From: Oscillospiraceae bacterium
Lineage (GTDB): Bacteria > Bacillota > Clostridia > Oscillospirales > Ruminococcaceae
Direction: 5' to 3'
NCBI GenBank assembly: GCA_017548485.1
Contig: JAFYZY010000004.1
Location: forward strand, 1-32,523
DNA: 32,523 nt
Part shown: piece by piece, positions 9,594 to 16,785 of the stretch
Numbering within the stretch: position 1 is the first letter of the stretch
Layout of the letters: each line of letters starts with the position of its first letter
Made by a program: the position numbers and the translations under genes
Notes under the pieces: model-generated
Database searches by the model: none
The model's input: only the letters and a program-made list of their open reading frames with translations
What the model was told of the DNA's origin: nothing

Positions 9594-9671
9594 CTACTCC
9601 TCCTAAGACTGTTTTTATATGATGAAATGATCAGTGAAGATTGATGCGGGTGAAAGTGGATTTTATAAAAT

Positions 9672-9736
9672 AAACGGTATAATATTATACAAGCGCTGCA
9701 TAATGGTAGCTGAAAATGAATAATATTATACGGTTT
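9672..9736. repeat. Long inverted repeat containing TATAAT cores
   Basis: AAACGGTATAATATTAT at 9672-9688 is matched by ATAATATTATACGGTTT at 9720-9736, an inverted repeat with 16 of 17 positions complementary. The left copy also contains a perfect 14-bp palindrome, GTATAATATTATAC (9677-9690). The cores read as possible -10 boxes, so this may be a pair of operator sites overlapping the oppB promoter. The function is inferred. Confidence 0.5.
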
Positions 9737-9793
9737 GCGATAATTATTCCTAAATCTTAAAGTAAACTATAAACCCTGAGCATAAAGGAATTC

Positions 9794-9809
9794 AACACTT
9801 TAAAGTGTT
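9794..9809. promoter_or_regulatory. 16-bp perfect palindrome, possible operator
   Basis: AACACTTTAAAGTGTT reads the same on both strands. It lies about 35 bases upstream of the TATAAA that could serve the MATE gene, a usual place for a dimeric regulator to bind. The regulator is unknown. Confidence 0.4.
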
Positions 9810-9878
9810 TGTAAATAGTTTTCTCTTTTGTAGTGCAAAGAATATAAATCAGAACCTCCGTTTTTGTCTATGTATACA

Positions 9879-9920
9879 AAAAGACCGATTCATCGAATTA
9901 TCATAACAGAGTGGTCTTTT
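9879..9920 (+). terminator. Terminator-like hairpin in the MATE leader
   Basis: An 8-bp perfect stem (AAAAGACC / GGTCTTTT) with a 26-base loop ends in a T-run, 28 bases before the MATE ATG. The loop can form a small inner stem (ATTC/GAAT). It resembles an attenuator-type structure; alternatively it is a bidirectional terminator left from an older gene order. Confidence 0.4.
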
Positions 9921-9948
9921 ATCAAATAATTATTTATCCGGGTATTGT

Positions 9949-11334
9949 ATGAGACATTCCGTCACCAGAGAGGATATCGTCAACGGACCGCTTTTAAGGA
10001 TCATCCTGCGTTTCGCCTTCCCTCTCATGATCACCAACTTCCTTTCGAACCTCTTCAGCGCGGTGGACACCATCGTAGTGGGCAAATACGCCGGGAGCGA
10101 AGCACTCGCCGCGGTGGGAGCCACCGGATCGCTGATCTTCATGGTCTCTTCCCTGTTCAACGGTCTGAGCATGGGCGCCAGCGTCGTCGTGGGCCAGATG
10201 ATCGGACGCGGAAACGAGAGCAGGGCCAAGGAGACGGTGGAGACCGCCTTCATGATGGCGGGAGGATCAGGACTGTTCCTCAGCGCATCGGGACTGCTGT
10301 TCTCAAAAGCTCTCCTGAGGATGGTATCCACCCCTTCCAGCATCCTTGATCAGAGCGCGCTGTACATGAGGATATATCTAGGGGCAAGCGTGTTCATGCT
10401 GATATACAACTTCGGCGCCGCGATCCTCAGGGCAAAGGGAGACACGATAAGACCGCTCTATTTCATGCTCATCAGCGGACTGACCAACGTCATCCTGAAT
10501 TTGGTCTTCGTAGTTGCTTTCCGGATGGGCACTGCCGGAGTCGCTTTCGCTACTCTCATAAGCCAGGCAGTCAGCGCGATACTCGTTACCTATTCCCTTG
10601 TGACCACGAAGGACATAACGCAGCTGGATCTCAGAAACATGAGGTTCAACAGGCATATAGCTCTGGAGATCCTGCGCATCGGCATACCTTCCGGAATACA
10701 GACCATGATGTTCTCGGTGTCGAACGTCGTAATGCAGAAATCAATAAACTCCTTCGACTCTGCGGATATCATCGCCGGAAACACCGCGGGATCGAACCTG
10801 GAGAACTTCTGCTACATCGCGATGATGGCGTTCACGCAGGCATGCGTCAGCTTCACCAGCCAGAACTACGGGGCCAGGAAGTTTGATAAACTAAAGAAGA
10901 TAATGTATACGAGCCTGGTGCTGGTCGTGATCGGGGCTCTCTCCGTAGCCGGCATCATCTGGGCATTCCACAAGCCGCTTCTCTCGCTGTACACCAGCGA
11001 ACCGCATGTCATAGAGATCGGGACCAAGAGAGTGCTCTACGTGATACTCCCGCTGTTCCTCAACGGCATTCTGGACGTCTTCGCGGCGTCGCTGAGAGGA
11101 ATGGGCAAATCGACCATTCCCATGCTGACCATGATAGTCGGCATATGCGGAGTGCGGCTCGCGTGGTTGTGGGGCTATTTCCCCACTCACCGAAGCCTGG
11201 AAGTCATCTACATGAGCTATTCCCTGTCCTGGCTGATCACCTCGGTGCTTGAGTATGTTCTGTGGCAGTACGTATACAGGAAGATAGTCCTGCCTCATAA
11301 AAATATAGAAATAGATCTTGAACCATACAGTTGA
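9949..11334 (+). CDS. MATE family efflux transporter
   Basis: A 461-residue polytopic membrane protein with about 12 helices, the usual MATE length. The N-terminus (VNGPLLRIILRFAFPLMITNFLSNLF) and DTIVVGKYAGSEALAAVGATGS are hallmark MATE segments, repeated in degenerate form in the second half (ENFCYIAMMAFTQACVSFTSQNYGA). These pumps export cationic drugs, dyes or metabolites in exchange for H+ or Na+. The chosen ATG matches family N-termini, but no good ribosome binding site precedes it, which is unusual in this window. It ends 17 bases before the M20 peptidase gene, so the two probably share a transcript. Confidence 0.9.
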   Translation: MRHSVTREDIVNGPLLRIILRFAFPLMITNFLSNLFSAVDTIVVGKYAGSEALAAVGATGSLIFMVSSLFNGLSMGASVVVGQMIGRGNESRAKETVETAFMMAGGSGLFLSASGLLFSKALLRMVSTPSSILDQSALYMRIYLGASVFMLIYNFGAAILRAKGDTIRPLYFMLISGLTNVILNLVFVVAFRMGTAGVAFATLISQAVSAILVTYSLVTTKDITQLDLRNMRFNRHIALEILRIGIPSGIQTMMFSVSNVVMQKSINSFDSADIIAGNTAGSNLENFCYIAMMAFTQACVSFTSQNYGARKFDKLKKIMYTSLVLVVIGALSVAGIIWAFHKPLLSLYTSEPHVIEIGTKRVLYVILPLFLNGILDVFAASLRGMGKSTIPMLTMIVGICGVRLAWLWGYFPTHRSLEVIYMSYSLSWLITSVLEYVLWQYVYRKIVLPHKNIEIDLEPYS

Positions 11335-11351
11335 AAGAAAAGGAGAGAAAG

Positions 11352-12761
11352 ATGGACAAAGCGATCATCGGAAAAGTCAACAGTTACATCGATGCCCACA
11401 GAGAAGACATCGTCAGGGATCTTGCCGCAGCGGCAAGCATCGAGAGCGTCTCTCTTGAAGGCGACGAGGTGAAGCCCTTCGGACCCGGCTGCAGGAAAGT
11501 CCTTGATCACATGCTCGCAAAAGGAGAAGCCGAAGGTTTCCAGACCACGAACCACGAGTATTATGTAGGTTCTGTAAAGTATGATGTCGGCAAGGAAGAA
11601 AACATAGGCATACTCGCCCATCTTGACGTTGTTCCCGCGGGCAACGACTGGACGGTGACGGAGCCGTTCACTCCTCTTTATAAGGACGGATTCCTGTTCG
11701 GAAGAGGCACCGGAGACAATAAGTCCGGCGCTATCGGCGGGTTATATATCATGAAGGCCTTCCGCGACGCGGGAGTAGAACTCAGGCACAACATCGAACT
11801 GCTTCTTGGCACCAGCGAAGAGACCGGCATGGCTGACATGAAGTACTACAGAGAGCACTATGAAGCCCCGAAGTTCACCTTCGTGCCGGACGCGGGATTC
11901 CCCGGAGCCGGCGGCGAGTTCGGAAGAGTCCGCTATACGCTGACCAGCAACGGTACGCTTTCAGACGATTTCATCAGCATGGAAGCCGGAAGCGCGTTCA
12001 ACATCGTGCCCAACAAGGCGTTCGCCTTCCTGAAGAAGGACACAGCGATAGACTGGAAGGCTCTCGGAGATGATTTCACGGTAACGGAGAAGGAAGACTG
12101 CGTGGAAGTCTGCGCCAACGGAGTGACCACTCACGCTGCGGGACCGGAAAGAGGAGTCAACGCGATCTACGTGCTCACGAACGGCCTGCTCAAGCTCGAA
12201 GGTCTCAAGCCGGAAGACAGAAAGATCATCGAGTTCATGAACAACATCAACGCCGACTACTACGGCTCCTTCCTCGGCATCGACTTCACGGACGAGGTCA
12301 GCGGGACCACGGTCTCAAGCGGAACAGTACTGCGCTACGACAACGGTCACGTTTCCCTGCTCAACGACTGCCGCAGAGCCGTCACCGACAGTAACGACCG
12401 CCTTATCGAGAACATCACGAAAAAAGCAGCTGAATGGGATTTCACTGTGAGCATCCAGGAAACATCAAACGGCTACGCGCTCGACATCAACGGCCCCGTG
12501 ATCCAGGCGATCAGGAAAGTCTACGTTGATGAGACCGGGGACACAGAAAGCGAGATCGGCATCGGCAAGGGCGGTACATACGCCGGAGCTCTCCCCCGCG
12601 CATTCGCCACAGGAATCGTGAAGCGCAGCGAGAACAGACCCGACCTGCCCCAGGGACACGGCGGTGCCCATTCACCCGACGAGTTTCTCTGCATCGATGA
12701 TTTCATCGAAGGAATCAAACTCCTAATGAAGATGATCCTCACAGTGGACGAGATACTCTGA
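11352..12761 (+). CDS. M20 family dipeptidase (PepV/Sapep type)
   Basis: A 469-residue metallopeptidase of the M20 family, similar in length and layout to PepV/Sapep dipeptidases, which split dipeptides in the cytoplasm. The di-metal site is visible: His90 and Asp92 in LAHLDVVP, bridging Asp122 in GTGDNKSGA, catalytic Glu in GTSEETGM (156/157), Asp180 in VPDAGFPG and a C-terminal His in GHGGAHSPDEF. A lid/dimerisation insert lies between. The start is the ATG after AAAGGAGA at 11338-11345; the TTG seven codons upstream overlaps the MATE stop and is less likely. It would finish the breakdown of peptides brought in by Opp. Confidence 0.9.
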   Translation: MDKAIIGKVNSYIDAHREDIVRDLAAAASIESVSLEGDEVKPFGPGCRKVLDHMLAKGEAEGFQTTNHEYYVGSVKYDVGKEENIGILAHLDVVPAGNDWTVTEPFTPLYKDGFLFGRGTGDNKSGAIGGLYIMKAFRDAGVELRHNIELLLGTSEETGMADMKYYREHYEAPKFTFVPDAGFPGAGGEFGRVRYTLTSNGTLSDDFISMEAGSAFNIVPNKAFAFLKKDTAIDWKALGDDFTVTEKEDCVEVCANGVTTHAAGPERGVNAIYVLTNGLLKLEGLKPEDRKIIEFMNNINADYYGSFLGIDFTDEVSGTTVSSGTVLRYDNGHVSLLNDCRRAVTDSNDRLIENITKKAAEWDFTVSIQETSNGYALDINGPVIQAIRKVYVDETGDTESEIGIGKGGTYAGALPRAFATGIVKRSENRPDLPQGHGGAHSPDEFLCIDDFIEGIKLLMKMILTVDEIL

Positions 12762-12777
12762 AACTGAAAATCTGCAC

Positions 12778-12812
12778 AAAAAACTGGTCTGCATCATGCA
12801 GACCAGTTTTTT
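12778..12812. terminator. Strong bidirectional terminator
   Basis: A perfect 15-bp stem (arms 12778-12792 and 12798-12812, core ACTGGTCTGC) with a five-base loop, flanked by A6 and T6, sits between convergent genes. It can stop transcription in both directions. Confidence 0.92.
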
Positions 12813-12827
12813 GAAGGGGTACAAATA

Positions 12828-15314
12828 CTATCCCTGCCCTTTTGCATAGTGCGCATAAAGGGTAATGTCCTCGCAGACAAGCTTCGCGCCTTCTCCAATC
12901 CATGTACCGTTCTTGTCATACCAGCCCAGGAATGCATAGCCTTCCTTGAAAGGTTCAGGCAGAGCGGGAAGCGCTTCTCCCTCCTTAAGGGTGATGGGAC
13001 TGCAGGATGAGCCGCCGTCGGAGTCGAAGGTCACAGTAAACGTGACTTTCTTCCATTTAGCGTACAGCGTGATGTCCTGCGCGGATAGAAGCGCGCCTTC
13101 TCCTATCCACATATCATTCTTGTCATACCATCCTACAAATGAATAACCCGATTTAGAGGGAGTCGGCAGCGCCGGAAGAGTGTCTCCTTCCTCGATAACC
13201 ATCGGACTGCAGGATGAGCCGCCATTTGAATCAAAAGTAACGGCAAACAGTTTTTTCCAGTACGCGTACAGAGTGATGTCTTCCGCTTCCAGGAGAGCAC
13301 CTTCATAAATTGGCGTTTCATTCTTGTCCTTCCAGCAGACGAATTTGTATCCTGTCCTGCTCGGGTACGGAAGCGCGGGAAGCGTATCACCGTCCTGAAG
13401 TGTGATGGCGCTGCAGGATGATCCGCCGTTTGAGTCGAAACTGACAGTGAACAGCTTTACCCAGTGAGCATACAGTGTTATGTCCTCGCATGTCAGATTG
13501 GCTCCCTCGCTGATCGGGACGTAGTTCTTGTCTAACCAGCAGATGAACTTATAACCCGATCTTGTCGGGGTCGGAAGTGCAGGCAGCGCATCCCCGTCCC
13601 TGACGGTGATGGAACTGCAGGATGATCCTCCGTTGGAATCGAATGAGACCTTGAATGTCTTGATCCAGTCGGCGTAGAGGGTGATGTCTTCCGCAGTGAG
13701 CAGAGCGCCTTCCGCTATGTATTTGCCGTTCTGATCTCTCCAACATCTGAAGGAGTATCCGGATCTGGTCGGCCTGGGAAGCTTCGGGAGCTTGTCTCCG
13801 TCATGCAGGGAGATCGGGTCGCATGCCGTACCACCTTTGGAATCGAAGCTGACGGTGAATTTCTTTATGTAGTTCGCGTAAAGCGTAATGTCTTCGCAGG
13901 CTAGCAGCGCGCCTTCTCCGATCGGAGTCTCATTCTTATCTTTCCAGCAGACGAAGTCGTATCCGTCTTTGGCCGGACTGGGCAGAGCCGGCAGAGCGTC
14001 TCCCTCGTAAACTGTGATCGGGCTGCAGGCTGAGCCTCCGCTGGAGTCGAATGTGACCGTGAATGTCGGTATCTCCTCATAATAGGCGTACAGGGTGATG
14101 TTCTCGCAGAAGAGCAGAGCTCCCTCTGAGATCGGAGTCTCATTCTTGTCCTTCCAGCAGATGAACCTGTAGCCTGTCTTTGAAGGAACGGGAAGCGCGG
14201 GAAGCGGATCGCCGTCTTTCACGACTATGGGGCTGCAGCCGGAACCTCCGTTGGAGTCGAAGCTGACAGAGAAAGAAGTCATCTTCTCATATTCCGCTTT
14301 CAGCTGGACCACGCCCTGAGTCAGCTTTGCGCCGTCCAGGACAGGCGTGCCGTTGTTATCCTTCCAGCAGAGGAAAATATATCCGCGTTTGTTCGGTATG
14401 GGAAGACCTGATATCTCGGTTCCCTCCCTGAAGATCATCTCCCTGAACTCTCCGCCGCCGTCGGAATCAAATAAGAGAGTAACGGCGCCGTAATACCATG
14501 CATAAATAGTATCGGTCTCCGGAGGCAGTATTGTTCCCTCTTCCACCGTGTTTTTGTCTGCGTCCGTCCAGCGTGAAAAGATGCAGTTGGCTTTTCTCGG
14601 CTTCGGAAGTTCAGGCAGAGGTTCGCCGTGTTTGACGTAGATGCCTTCCAGTTCTTCGCCGCCCCTGGTATCCAGTGTGATGGTGCGGCCGTCCTTATAA
14701 ACTGCCTTGAGATCTACATCGTCTGTCACGATCTGGATGTTGTTCGTGTAATCCAGTCCTTTGGCATCTTTCCAGCAGAGGAATTCATATCCGGTCTTCT
14801 GAGGCACGGGAAGGTCACTGAGCTTATCTCCTTCCGTGACGGTCATCGTGCTGATCTCATTGCCTCCGTCCGTATCAAACGTTACGAAGAATGTCAGAGG
14901 TCCGGAGACGCTCATCTCTCTCACATGCGCCCAGTCGTTGTCATCGAACGTGTATTTCTCGAAGATGATGACTTTGCTGTCCTTGGAGAGATTTGCGAGT
15001 TTGATGAAGTTGTTCTCGATGTCACTGACATCAACAGTCGCAGCCTTGTTCCCCACCTTGAAAGACCATGCGTTCTTATCAGTCTTTTCAAGCTCGGTCA
15101 TGGCACCGCCGTCTTTAGTCATTTCACGGACAGGACCGTAGAAGATGTAACCTTCCTCTTCAGTCCTGCGGAAGATCGCGTAGTACAGATAACCGTCTTC
15201 ATACCCGATCCACTTGCCTTCCAGTTCGTCGAGGAGTTCCTCTTTCTTATCTTTGCAGGAAGTCAGAGATACAAGCAGGATAAGCGCCAGTATCAGTGTC
15301 AGTGCTTTTTTCAT
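12828..15314 (-). CDS. Surface lipoprotein with ten Listeria-Bacteroides-type repeats
   Basis: An 828-residue predicted lipoprotein. Residues 1-20 form a signal with lipobox SLTSC, so Cys20 should be lipid-modified. Residues 21-140 are a domain I do not recognise (KWIGYEDGYLYYAIFRR...). From about residue 142 to 826 there are ten tandem repeats of about 68 residues, starting near 142, 210, 278, 348, 418, 486, 554, 622, 690 and 759. Each follows the pattern VxFDSxGG...LPxLPxPxxxGYxFxxW...DITLYAxW, which is the Flg_new/InlB B-repeat family, usually on surface proteins. Repeats 4-10 are closest to one another, so they probably spread by duplication. Many carry two or three cysteines, odd for an exported Gram-positive protein. 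Role unknown; adhesion or surface display is a guess. GAGGTAG precedes the start. Confidence 0.88.
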   Translation of the reverse strand: MKKALTLILALILLVSLTSCKDKKEELLDELEGKWIGYEDGYLYYAIFRRTEEEGYIFYGPVREMTKDGGAMTELEKTDKNAWSFKVGNKAATVDVSDIENNFIKLANLSKDSKVIIFEKYTFDDNDWAHVREMSVSGPLTFFVTFDTDGGNEISTMTVTEGDKLSDLPVPQKTGYEFLCWKDAKGLDYTNNIQIVTDDVDLKAVYKDGRTITLDTRGGEELEGIYVKHGEPLPELPKPRKANCIFSRWTDADKNTVEEGTILPPETDTIYAWYYGAVTLLFDSDGGGEFREMIFREGTEISGLPIPNKRGYIFLCWKDNNGTPVLDGAKLTQGVVQLKAEYEKMTSFSVSFDSNGGSGCSPIVVKDGDPLPALPVPSKTGYRFICWKDKNETPISEGALLFCENITLYAYYEEIPTFTVTFDSSGGSACSPITVYEGDALPALPSPAKDGYDFVCWKDKNETPIGEGALLACEDITLYANYIKKFTVSFDSKGGTACDPISLHDGDKLPKLPRPTRSGYSFRCWRDQNGKYIAEGALLTAEDITLYADWIKTFKVSFDSNGGSSCSSITVRDGDALPALPTPTRSGYKFICWLDKNYVPISEGANLTCEDITLYAHWVKLFTVSFDSNGGSSCSAITLQDGDTLPALPYPSRTGYKFVCWKDKNETPIYEGALLEAEDITLYAYWKKLFAVTFDSNGGSSCSPMVIEEGDTLPALPTPSKSGYSFVGWYDKNDMWIGEGALLSAQDITLYAKWKKVTFTVTFDSDGGSSCSPITLKEGEALPALPEPFKEGYAFLGWYDKNGTWIGEGAKLVCEDITLYAHYAKGQG
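12837..14891 (-). repeat. Tandem coding repeats, ten units of about 205 bp
   Basis: The DNA encoding the ten protein repeats keeps recognisable similarity, for example the recurring CTGCAGGATGA at the CSS codons (near 13001, 13208, 13412 and 13616). Unit starts on the minus strand fall near 14891, 14687, 14483, 14273, 14063, 13859, 13655, 13451, 13247 and 13040. Such arrays can gain or lose units by recombination. Confidence 0.8.
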
Positions 15315-15338
15315 AAGATGCTACCTCAAAACGTGATC

Positions 15339-15365
15339 ACCAGTCCGGCAGAGAGCCGGACTGGT
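15339..15365 (-). terminator. Hairpin after the serine hydrolase gene
   Basis: A perfect 11-bp stem (ACCAGTCCGGC / GCCGGACTGGT) with a five-base loop lies 21 bases after the serine hydrolase stop and just before the lipoprotein ribosome binding site. A U-run is lacking on the minus strand, so termination may be incomplete and some read-through into the lipoprotein gene is possible. Confidence 0.5.
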
Positions 15366-15386
15366 GTGCGATGGTTCTGGAAACAG

Positions 15387-16553
15387 TTATTTGACCATGC
15401 TCCAGGCGACAGCGCGGACTCTGAGGTGATGATACTCCTCCATGTTCGGAACTGCCTGATGCATGTAGGTGATGGAGAAGTTCTCCTCCGGGGAGATCTC
15501 GGTGTAGGTGCCGAGGGCTCCGGTCCAGCCGTAGGCTCCGGGAGTTCCGTTGCTGTGTCCCGCAGCTCTTCCCATGAGGGTCCTGACGCCGAGACCGTAG
15601 CCGTATCCGGCGAGGTAGAAGTTGCGGAACTCTCCGAGCTGGGTATCGTTGAGCATGTTGTCTCTCATCAGATCCTGAGTCTGGCGGCTGATGAGCTGTT
15701 CGCCGTTGGGCATGATGCCCTTGTTGGCGAGAGTGGACACGAACTTGGAATAATCCGGCACCGTGGATATGATGCCGGCGCCGCCTGCTTCGTATACGGC
15801 ATCGGGCTGGATGTTCTCTTCCATCATTGCTTCCGCTCTGGTGAGCGTGCCGTCCTCGTTGCGGTGATACGGAACGACCAGGTGATCAGCCATGTCGCCC
15901 CTGAGCCTGTAGGCTGTGCTCTTCATATCTAAAGGATCGAAGATGTTCTCCTGCAGATACTCGCTCACCTTTTTGCCGGAGCAGACTTCGATAAGTCCCG
16001 CGACCAGCTCGTGGCCGAATCCGTACAGCCAGTGCGTGCCGGGCTCGAAGGCTACCGGTACCGCGCTCATGGCTTCGATGTCCTGCCTGAGGGTGTAGTA
16101 TTTGCCGTATTTGTCCCTGAGGCCTTTTCTGACTTCCGCCATGACCCTGTGGGTCTCGTCGTTGCCGCCGTAGCCGATGCCCATCGCCATGTTGAACACA
16201 TGCTTTACGAGGATGGGATTCTCGAGGGGCTTGATCTCGAAGTTGCCGTTGGGGTGATAAACGACCTTGTTGGTGTTTCTCCACTCCGGGAAATACTCGT
16301 AGATCGGGTCGTTGAGGAGGAACTTGCCTTCCTCGAACAGTTTCATCGCAGCTGTGCAGATGATGACCTTTGTCATTGAATACTGACGGTAGATTGTATC
16401 GGCGTCTATGGGCTTCTTCGCTTCGACGTCTTCGTATCCGAAGTAGTTCTCATAGATCCTTTCACCGTCCTTGGTGACGATGCAGCCGCATCCGGCAGGT
16501 CCGGTCTCGACGAATCTGCTCAGGAGGGCATCCATTTCTTTCTTGCCGGCCAT
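15387..16553 (-). CDS. Serine hydrolase of the beta-lactamase/DD-peptidase fold
   Basis: A 388-residue class C-like serine hydrolase. Members of this family include esterases, D-aminopeptidases and beta-lactamase homologues. The nucleophile motif SxxK is SMTK (Ser59, Lys62). The second motif, usually YxN, falls at LYGFGHELVAG and is changed to Tyr-Gly-Phe. The third region GHSNGTPGAYGWTGALGTY is present. There is no signal peptide, which argues against a cell-wall or antibiotic target and for a cytoplasmic esterase-like role. The ribosome binding site is AAGGAG. It diverges from a carboxylesterase gene. Confidence 0.82.
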   Translation of the reverse strand: MAGKKEMDALLSRFVETGPAGCGCIVTKDGERIYENYFGYEDVEAKKPIDADTIYRQYSMTKVIICTAAMKLFEEGKFLLNDPIYEYFPEWRNTNKVVYHPNGNFEIKPLENPILVKHVFNMAMGIGYGGNDETHRVMAEVRKGLRDKYGKYYTLRQDIEAMSAVPVAFEPGTHWLYGFGHELVAGLIEVCSGKKVSEYLQENIFDPLDMKSTAYRLRGDMADHLVVPYHRNEDGTLTRAEAMMEENIQPDAVYEAGGAGIISTVPDYSKFVSTLANKGIMPNGEQLISRQTQDLMRDNMLNDTQLGEFRNFYLAGYGYGLGVRTLMGRAAGHSNGTPGAYGWTGALGTYTEISPEENFSITYMHQAVPNMEEYHHLRVRAVAWSMVK

Positions 16554-16599
16554 AATGTTCTCCTTGCGTTATAGATATTTGATGTTTCCGCTTTAGATT

Positions 16600-16628
16600 A
16601 TTGTAATTCCCTTCTGCCCTGTTTTGAA
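16600..16628 (-). promoter_or_regulatory. Candidate promoter of the serine hydrolase gene
   Basis: On the minus strand TTCAAA (16623-16628) and TACAAT (16600-16605) are separated by 17 bases. This matches the sigma-A consensus at 4/6 and 5/6 positions, about 47 bases before the start codon. Confidence 0.4.
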
Positions 16629-16730
16629 CATTTCCGGAAGGCATATGATCATTTTTGTGCAATTTCTATCAAGGCATTGTTCAGTTTGTTATATTTCACG
16701 GAGCGCATTCTGTAAGCGTCTTTCAGAGGA

Positions 16731-16736
16731 TATAAT
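16731..16736 (+). promoter_or_regulatory. Candidate -10 box of the carboxylesterase gene
   Basis: A perfect TATAAT lies 49 bases before the start codon. No convincing -35 is visible at the right distance. Together with the minus-strand promoter it makes the 232-base gap a divergent promoter region. Confidence 0.4.
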
Positions 16737-16785
16737 TAGTCTATGGATGTTAACTGCATCGACATATATTTCAAGGAGGATCAAA

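Larger units (their letters stand above)
9594..9948. promoter_or_regulatory. Divergent regulatory region between oppB and MATE gene
   Basis: This 355-base AT-rich region has no gene. It contains two TATAAT-like sequences within palindromes (9672-9736), a 16-bp perfect palindrome (9794-9809) and a hairpin ahead of the MATE start (9879-9920). A TATAAA at 9843-9848 is a possible -10 for the MATE gene. No convincing TTGACA-type -35 was found for either side, so expression may depend on an activator. The palindromes are described separately. Confidence 0.6.

Noticed and set aside
12837..14891. Repeat array considered as a CRISPR or non-coding satellite
   Set aside because: The units are about 205 bp, lie in one open frame and encode a known protein repeat.
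14628..15932. 434-codon plus-strand frame across two minus-strand genes
   Set aside because: It spans the 5' end of the lipoprotein gene, the gap and the end of the serine hydrolase gene, all clearly coded on the other strand.
15387..16553. Serine hydrolase considered as an antibiotic-resistance beta-lactamase
   Set aside because: It lacks a signal peptide and the normal YxN motif, so resistance cannot be claimed.
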